Positions 13,441 through 17,237 of a stretch of DNA of 17,237 nt are shown piece by piece (position 1 is the stretch's first letter; each line of letters starts with the position of its first letter). The position numbers and the translations under genes were made by a program. The DNA comes from an uncultured Clostridia bacterium (GTDB lineage Bacteria; Bacillota; Clostridia; Christensenellales; Borkfalkiaceae). The notes below the pieces were generated by a model. It saw nothing but the letters and a program-made list of their open reading frames with translations. It was not told the DNA's origin and ran no database searches. The stretch is taken from NCBI GenBank assembly GCA_947627125.1, contig CANQUY010000022.1, positions 1 to 17,237 of the forward strand, read 5' to 3'.

Positions 13441-13456
13441 ACAATACTGTATGAAT
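13435..13456. promoter_or_regulatory. Inverted repeat spanning the amidase start codon
   Basis: ATTCATACA (13435-13443), ATAC, TGTATGAAT (13448-13456): 9-bp perfect arms with a 4-nt centre, containing the ATG of the amidase gene. It could be an operator or a hairpin sequestering the start. A weak -10-like TACAGT (13451-13446) lies within it, but no good -35 matches. Confidence 0.5.
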
Positions 13457-13509
13457 CGAAAGGTTTATTTAGAAGCGGAAAGGGACGGGAGGCGCGGAAG
13501 CCTTCACCG

Positions 13510-14901
13510 TCAAGAGAATGAACGGGAAATGTAGCGATCGATCGCCCTTGCTGCCTTTTTCCCCGCCCCCATGGCGAGAATGACGGTCGCCGAGCCCGTT
13601 ACGGCATCCCCTCCCGCAAATACGCCGTCGAGCGAAGTCATCCCGTTTTCATCGGTCAGGATCCCCCCGTTTTTGGAGGTCGCAAGTCCCTCGGAGGTCT
13701 GTCTGAGGAGCGGATTCGGAGAGGTGCCGAGCGCCATGATGATGCAGTCAACGTCCATGGTGAATTCGCTGCCCTCCTTCACGACGGGACGCCTTCTGCC
13801 GTCTGCATCGGGCGAACCGAGCTCCATCTCCACGCATTTGAGCCCGACGGCGTTTTTCTCCGCATCCGTCAGAACCTCCACGGGATTTGTGAGGAGCTTC
13901 AGTTCGATCCCCTCCTCCACGGCGTGACGAACTTCCTCCTTTCGGGCGGGAAGCTCCTCCATTCCCCTGCGATAGACGATAAAGACGCGCTCTGCACCGA
14001 GCCGTTTTGCCGTTCTCGCGGCGTCCATGGCGACGTTTCCCCCGCCCACGACCGCCGTCCGTCTGCCGCGGAAAATGGGCGTCCTGCTGTCCTCTTCATA
14101 CGCCATCATGAGGTTGGCGCGGGTCAAATATTCGTTGGCGGAAAAGACGCCCTTGGCGTTCTCTCCCTTGATGCCCATGAAGCGGGGAAGTCCCGCCCCC
14201 GTGCCGAGAAAGACCGCCTCGAAGCCGAGTTCCGTCTTGAGTTCCTCCACGGAATAGAGCCGCCCGATGACGCTGTCCGTTTCGATCTTTACGCCGAGAT
14301 CCTTCAAATTTTCCACCTCGCGGCGGACGATCTCCTTGGGAAGGCGAAATTCGGGTATGCCGTAGCTCAGAACGCCGCCCGCAACGTGGAGCGCTTCAAA
14401 TACCGTCACTTCATAGCCCATTCCGGCGAGTTCTCCCGCGCAGGAAAGCCCCGCGGGGCCAGAACCGACGACGGCGACGCTGTGACCGTTGGAAAGAGGC
14501 CGCCCGACAGAGTTTGCATGCGCGAAATGATAGTCCGCCGCAAACCGTTCCAGCCCGCCGATGGCGACGGGTTCCCCCTTGATCCCGCGGATACAGGCCC
14601 CCTCGCACTGCCTCTCCTGCGGACAGACCCTTCCGCAGACGGCGGGAAGAGAGGAACTCTCCGAGATGATACGATATGCCTCATCGAAGTCCCCCTCCGC
14701 GATCTTCAAAATAAACTCGGGTATGCGGACCGACACAGGGCAGCCCCCCATACAGGGGCGGTTTTTGCAGTTAAGACAGCGTTGCGCCTCGAGTTTTGCC
14801 GTTTCTCCGTCGTAGCCGAGCGCAACTTCCTTAAAATTTTGATTCCGCACGAGGGGATCCTGCACGGGCATGGGGTACTTTGTTTCCCGCTTGTTGTACA
14901 T
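13510..14901 (-). CDS. NADP-dependent oxidoreductase, GltD/NfnB type (probable NfnAB large subunit)
   Basis: A 463-aa iron-sulfur flavoprotein. The N-terminal cluster domain has eight cysteines: C42, C45, C50, C54 (CLNCKNRPCMGGC) and C89, C93, C99, C103 (CGRVCPQERQCEGAC), enough for two [4Fe-4S] clusters. The FAD motif VVGSGPAGLSCAG begins near 144 and the second dinucleotide motif VVGGGNVAMDAA near 284, followed by a C-terminal GVFAGGDAVTG. By sequence alone it would be called NADPH-dependent glutamate synthase small chain (gltA/gltD). No large glutamate synthase chain is present, and the partner directly upstream is NfnA-like. I therefore infer electron-bifurcating NADH-dependent ferredoxin:NADP+ oxidoreductase. 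The start has GGAGGGG upstream and overlaps the nfnA stop by one base (TAATG). Confidence 0.88.
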   Translation of the reverse strand: MYNKRETKYPMPVQDPLVRNQNFKEVALGYDGETAKLEAQRCLNCKNRPCMGGCPVSVRIPEFILKIAEGDFDEAYRIISESSSLPAVCGRVCPQERQCEGACIRGIKGEPVAIGGLERFAADYHFAHANSVGRPLSNGHSVAVVGSGPAGLSCAGELAGMGYEVTVFEALHVAGGVLSYGIPEFRLPKEIVRREVENLKDLGVKIETDSVIGRLYSVEELKTELGFEAVFLGTGAGLPRFMGIKGENAKGVFSANEYLTRANLMMAYEEDSRTPIFRGRRTAVVGGGNVAMDAARTAKRLGAERVFIVYRRGMEELPARKEEVRHAVEEGIELKLLTNPVEVLTDAEKNAVGLKCVEMELGSPDADGRRRPVVKEGSEFTMDVDCIIMALGTSPNPLLRQTSEGLATSKNGGILTDENGMTSLDGVFAGGDAVTGSATVILAMGAGKKAARAIDRYISRSFS

Positions 14902-15740
14902 TATTTCCCCTCCTTTTTGAACAGATTGCAGTGCTTTTCCCGTTCCCCCGCCTCAAAGGCAAGATAGGAGCGGTTGCGGCTGATCGCCTCGTCGAAATCA
15001 ATGAGATGGGCATCGAAATCGGGCCCGTCCACGCAGGCAAATTTCATCTCCCCGCCCACGGTCACACGGCAGCAGCCGCACATGCCCGTCCCGTCGATCA
15101 TGATGGGATTCATGCTCGCGATCGTTCGGATGTTGAACGGCTTCGTCGCCTCAGCGACAAATTTCATCATGACAAGGGGCCCGCTCGTATACACGGCGTC
15201 AATCTGCTCCTCTTCCGCAAGCCTCCGCAGGGGAACGCACACGTTGCCCTGTATTCCATAGCTGCCGTCGTCCGTCGTGACGATCGCCTCGTCCGAACAG
15301 GCCCTGAATTCCTCCTCCAGAATGACAAATTCCCTGCTGCGGAAGCCGATGACGGAGGTCACCTTTGCACCCGATTCCCTGAGCCGCCGCGCCACGGGAA
15401 GAGCAACGGCACAGCCGACGCCGCCGCCGACGACGACCGCACGCTTCACGTTTCCGACCTCGGTCGGGTTCCCGAGAGGGCCGACGAAATCGGCGAGAAA
15501 GTCCCCCGCACGCTTTTCATTGAGCGCCATCGTCGTCCCGCCGACGACCTGAAAGATAACAGCAACGGCGCCCCTCTCCCTGTCTGTCCAAGCAATGGTG
15601 AGCGGAATGCGCTCCCCCGCTTCATCCACGCGCAGAATGATAAATTGCCCCGCCAAGGCCTTTTGGGCAATGCGGGGAGCCTCCACTTCGATCATTGTGA
15701 CGGAAGGATTGAGTTCTCTTCTTGTCAAAATACGATACAT
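14901..15740 (-). CDS. Sulfide/dihydroorotate dehydrogenase-like FAD/NAD-binding protein (probable NfnA)
   Basis: A 279-aa PyrK-like electron-transfer subunit. It begins MYRILTRRELNPSV, typical of NfnA. An FAD-binding RIPLT (44-48) is followed by an NAD-type VVGGGVGCA (103-111). The C-terminal [2Fe-2S] ligands are C221, C223, C224 and C236 (GTGMCGCC then FACVDGP). With the next gene it would form NfnAB, which interconverts NADH, reduced ferredoxin and NADPH in anaerobes. A GTG at 15758 would add six residues (VIKLQQ). I prefer the ATG at 15740, because the family N-terminus starts there and a promoter -10 box (TAAAAT) lies between the two candidates, making the GTG unlikely to be in the mRNA. 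No Shine-Dalgarno sequence precedes the ATG, so it is probably leaderless. Confidence 0.87.
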   Translation of the reverse strand: MYRILTRRELNPSVTMIEVEAPRIAQKALAGQFIILRVDEAGERIPLTIAWTDRERGAVAVIFQVVGGTTMALNEKRAGDFLADFVGPLGNPTEVGNVKRAVVVGGGVGCAVALPVARRLRESGAKVTSVIGFRSREFVILEEEFRACSDEAIVTTDDGSYGIQGNVCVPLRRLAEEEQIDAVYTSGPLVMMKFVAEATKPFNIRTIASMNPIMIDGTGMCGCCRVTVGGEMKFACVDGPDFDAHLIDFDEAISRNRSYLAFEAGEREKHCNLFKKEGK

Positions 15741-15748
15741 TTGCTGTA

Positions 15749-15777
15749 ATTTTATCACATCTTCACGGCAAAGTCAA
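15749..15777 (-). promoter_or_regulatory. Promoter of nfnA, start-proximal
   Basis: Minus strand: TTGACT (15777-15772), a 17-nt spacer and TAAAAT (15754-15749). The -10 ends 9 nt before the ATG at 15740. The -10 box overlaps the candidate GTG start region, which decides the start choice. Confidence 0.72.
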
Positions 15778-15815
15778 CCTTTCACAAAAAATGGCATGAA
15801 ATATGGGAGAAATCC

Positions 15816-15844
15816 TTGACTTTGCGGGGAGATTCAGATATAAT
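15816..15844 (+). promoter_or_regulatory. Sigma-A promoter of degV
   Basis: Plus strand: TTGACT (15816-15821), a 17-nt spacer and TATAAT (15839-15844). Transcription should start near 15851, leaving a leader of about 30 nt with TGGAGAG before the ATG. Confidence 0.85.
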
Positions 15845-15857
15845 GTGAACTGTTCAC
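15845..15857. promoter_or_regulatory. Operator-like perfect dyad at the degV transcription start
   Basis: GTGAAC-T-GTTCAC, 6-bp perfect arms with one central base, immediately after the -10 box and covering the expected +1. This position is classic for repressor binding. The binding protein is unknown. Confidence 0.6.
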
Positions 15858-15882
15858 AAAATAAATAAATTGGAGAGTATCT

Positions 15883-16752
15883 ATGGCGAATGTCAGGATC
15901 GTCACCGATTCAAACAGCGGCATCACGCAGGCGGAAGCAGAGAAACTGGGAATTTCTGTGATCCCGATGCCCTTTTTGATCGACGGTGAAGAGTTTTTTG
16001 AGGATATCAACCTCACGCAGGCGCAGTTTTATGAACATCTCAAAAACGACGCCAACGTTTCCACCTCCCAGCCCGCCGTCGGCAGCGTGACGGAGCTTTG
16101 GGATAAACTTTTAAAGGAGGGCGGCGAGATCGTCCACATCCCCATGTCGAGCGGGCTTTCGGAATCCTGCCACACGGCGGAGAGCCTTTCAAAGGAGTAC
16201 GGCGGAAAGGTACAGGTGGTCGATAACCAGCGCATTTCCATCACCCAAAAACAGAGCGTGTACGACGCCATCGAGCTCGCAAAACAGGGCAAGAGCGCGG
16301 TCGAGATCAAGGAAATTCTGCTGAAAACCAAGTTTGACAGCAGTATCTATATCTCCCTCGACACGCTGAAATATCTGAAAAAGGGCGGACGGATCACCCC
16401 CGCGGCGGCCCTGATCGGCACGATTCTCAGGATCAAGCCCGTATTGCAGATCCAAGGAGAGAAGCTGGACGCGTTCAAAAAGGTCAACACGCTGAAAAAG
16501 GCAAAAGAGGTCATGATCAACGCCATCCGCAGTGACTTTGAAACGAGATTCAAATCCTTGGTGGAAAGCGGAGAAATGCAGCTCTCCATCGCCTATACGG
16601 CGGACGACACCGAAGCAAAGATCTTTGCGGGGGAGATCAAAGAGGCCTTCCCGAACGTGCCGCTTTGCTTTATCGACCCCCTCTCGCTCTCGGTTTCCTG
16701 CCATATCGGCCCCGGAGCTCTGGCCGTCGCCTGCTCAAGGATCGTCAAATAA
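15883..16752 (+). CDS. DegV family fatty-acid-binding protein
   Basis: A 289-aa cytosolic protein of the DegV (FakB-like) family, which binds a fatty acid in a pocket and, in FakB proteins, presents it to the kinase FakA for phosphorylation. The N-terminus VRIVTDSNSGIT, the STSQPAVGSV segment (about 60-69) and PMSSGLSESCHTA around 87-99 contain the usual ligand-contacting Ser/Thr residues. KYLKKGGRITPAAALIGTILRIKPVL is well conserved, and the C-terminal half carries HIGPGALAVAC. The ATG at 15883 has GGAGAG about 7 nt upstream. It is transcribed alone from a clear promoter with an operator-like dyad and ends in a strong terminator. No fakA is in view, so the FakB role is inference. Confidence 0.95.
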   Translation: MANVRIVTDSNSGITQAEAEKLGISVIPMPFLIDGEEFFEDINLTQAQFYEHLKNDANVSTSQPAVGSVTELWDKLLKEGGEIVHIPMSSGLSESCHTAESLSKEYGGKVQVVDNQRISITQKQSVYDAIELAKQGKSAVEIKEILLKTKFDSSIYISLDTLKYLKKGGRITPAAALIGTILRIKPVLQIQGEKLDAFKKVNTLKKAKEVMINAIRSDFETRFKSLVESGEMQLSIAYTADDTEAKIFAGEIKEAFPNVPLCFIDPLSLSVSCHIGPGALAVACSRIVK

Positions 16753-16759
16753 ACTTTAC

Positions 16760-16785
16760 GGCTTGCCTCCCGGCAAGCCTTTTTT
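16760..16785 (+). terminator. Rho-independent terminator of degV
   Basis: GGCTTGCC (16760-16767), loop TCCC, GGCAAGCC (16772-16779), then six T (16780-16785): a perfect 8-bp stem starting 8 nt after the degV stop. Confidence 0.95.
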
Positions 16786-16791
16786 ATGGTA

Positions 16792-16913
16792 GCCTTCTCC
16801 TTGGAAGGTGGACGCCCCTTGGCTCCCCTCTTAGGGGAGCTGTCACGCAGTGACTGAGGGGTTTTGGAACCCCTTCGCCCTTCGGGCACTTCCCCTACAA
16901 GGGGCAGCAAGGC
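16792..16913. repeat. Dispersed-repeat-like element made of consecutive short hairpins
   Basis: Six perfect stem-loops in a row: CCTTC/GAAGG (16793-16808), GCTCCCCT/AGGGGAGC (16822-16840), GTCAC/GTGAC (16842-16854), GGGGTT/AACCCC (16858-16873), GCCC/GGGC (16877-16887) and CCCCT/AGGGG (16892-16904). The ends GCCTT (16792) and AAGGC (16913) are inverted. No plausible gene lies here. The wording of the sequence resembles a palindromic repeat family I associate with gut Clostridia genomes; the element itself is non-autonomous, MITE-like or REP-like. Confidence 0.7.
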
Positions 16914-16917
16914 CCCC

Positions 16918-17056
16918 GCGTCATTCTGAGAAGCAGAGCGGGATGAGAGTACGGGAGCGTGACCCGAAGAATCTCGCGGGGGCCGTAGAAAGTGCGGCGA
17001 GATGCTTCGGTACAACCGCCGCAGACTGCGTTGTGCTCCTCTTCTCAGCATGACGC
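16918..17056. repeat. 139-bp element with 16-bp terminal inverted repeats (GCGTCATTCTGAG type)
   Basis: GCGTCATTCTGAGAAG at 16918-16933 and its inverse with one mismatch at 17041-17056. An inner pair, GAAGAATCTCGC (16966-16977) and GCGAGATGCTTC (16996-17007), is also inverted with one mismatch. The pattern of a TCATTCTGAG end plus inner GAAGAATCTCG is that of a widely dispersed bacterial palindromic repeat. No coding capacity is credible. Confidence 0.75.
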
Positions 17057-17139
17057 CGCACTGCCACTCGCATGACGCACTCTCCTCATCCCGAGCGTAG
17101 CGAGCGGATCTCGTAAACCTACGAATCTCCGTTCTTAGA

Positions 17140-17237
17140 GCGAGATTCTCTCGCCCCTTGCGGGGCTCAGAATGAGGCCCGACCCGCGTCATTCTGAGAA
17201 ACGGAGAAAATACGAAGTCCAAGGACATGACCCGCCC
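17140..17237. repeat. Further, partial copies of the TCATTCTGAG repeat at the window edge
   Basis: Hairpins GCGAGA/TCTCGC (17140-17154) and GCCCC/GGGGC (17153-17166) precede CTCAGAATGA (17166-17175), which is the inverse of TCATTCTGAG at 17189-17198. The 18 bases at 17183-17200 are an exact direct repeat of 16915-16932. The copy at 17183 is presumably the left end of another element cut off by the window. The stretch 17057-17139 between the copies holds related, more degenerate sequence and no visible gene. Confidence 0.65.

Noticed and set aside
13924..14967. Plus-strand open frame of 347 aa, and one of 289 aa at 14880-15749
   Set aside because: Antisense to the two flavoprotein genes, whose cofactor and cysteine motifs are complete; the antisense products are Arg/Asp-rich without motifs.
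13510..15740. Assimilatory glutamate synthase (GltBD)
   Set aside because: The large glutamine-amidotransferase chain is absent and the partner is a PyrK/NfnA-like subunit, which fits an NfnAB-type enzyme better.
16593..17228. Minus-strand open frame of 211 aa covering the repeat region
   Set aside because: It translates the hairpin repeats and the antisense of the degV end; low-complexity Arg/Ser/Gly content and no ribosome-binding site.
16786..17237. CRISPR array
   Set aside because: The repeats are few, of unequal spacing, in both orientations and form element ends; there are no regular spacers and no cas genes.

Overview
The window looks like chromosome from an anaerobic, Gram-positive-type bacterium, most likely a Clostridia member of the Bacillota. 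The reasons are gene content and signals, not a search. There is a bifunctional class A penicillin-binding protein, a CwlD-like amidase, a rhodanese-less ThiI next to a dedicated cysteine desulfurase, an NfnAB-type flavoprotein pair, a fatty-acid-binding DegV protein and a clostridial-type acyl-ACP thioesterase. Promoters are close to the sigma-A consensus with a constant 17-nt spacer. By eye the genes are moderately GC-rich while the promoters and one spacer (about 11400-11470) are AT-rich. The last 450 bases resemble repeats I associate with gut Clostridia.

Layout. (1) 1-5773, minus strand: sir2 -> miaB -> mutS -> mutL, a tight operon (ATGA overlaps at sir2/miaB and mutS/mutL, 13 nt between miaB and mutS) combining protein deacylation, tRNA modification and mismatch repair; mutL runs off the left edge. 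(2) 5807-6157, minus: a small TIGR04076-type protein with its own promoter. (3) 6262-8442, plus: a class A PBP divergent from it. (4) 8439-11311, minus: a two-TM membrane protein -> cysteine desulfurase -> thiI, behind one strong promoter; a sulfur-transfer operon, convergent with and touching the PBP gene. (5) 11497-12697, minus: acyl-ACP thioesterase -> small PH-like membrane protein, with a perfect promoter in front and a terminator behind. (6) 12739-15758, minus: nfnA -> nfnB -> cell-wall amidase. (7) 15883-16752, plus: degV with promoter, operator-like dyad and terminator. (8) 16792-17237: gene-free repeat region.

The most interesting non-coding observations are these. Three operons (sir2, thioesterase, nfnA) have a near-consensus promoter whose -10 box ends only 9-10 nt before the start codon, with no Shine-Dalgarno sequence, so their mRNAs should be leaderless, whereas other genes in the window have ordinary leaders. 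A 20-bp sequence occurs once inside the PBP coding region and once, inverted, in the spacer before the sulfur operon; inside the PBP it lies in a 29-bp near-perfect dyad and coincides with a change in codon use. The right edge carries a run of short hairpins followed by a 139-bp element with 16-bp terminal inverted repeats. I do not see a clear new multi-gene defence or biosynthetic system here; most genes are housekeeping.
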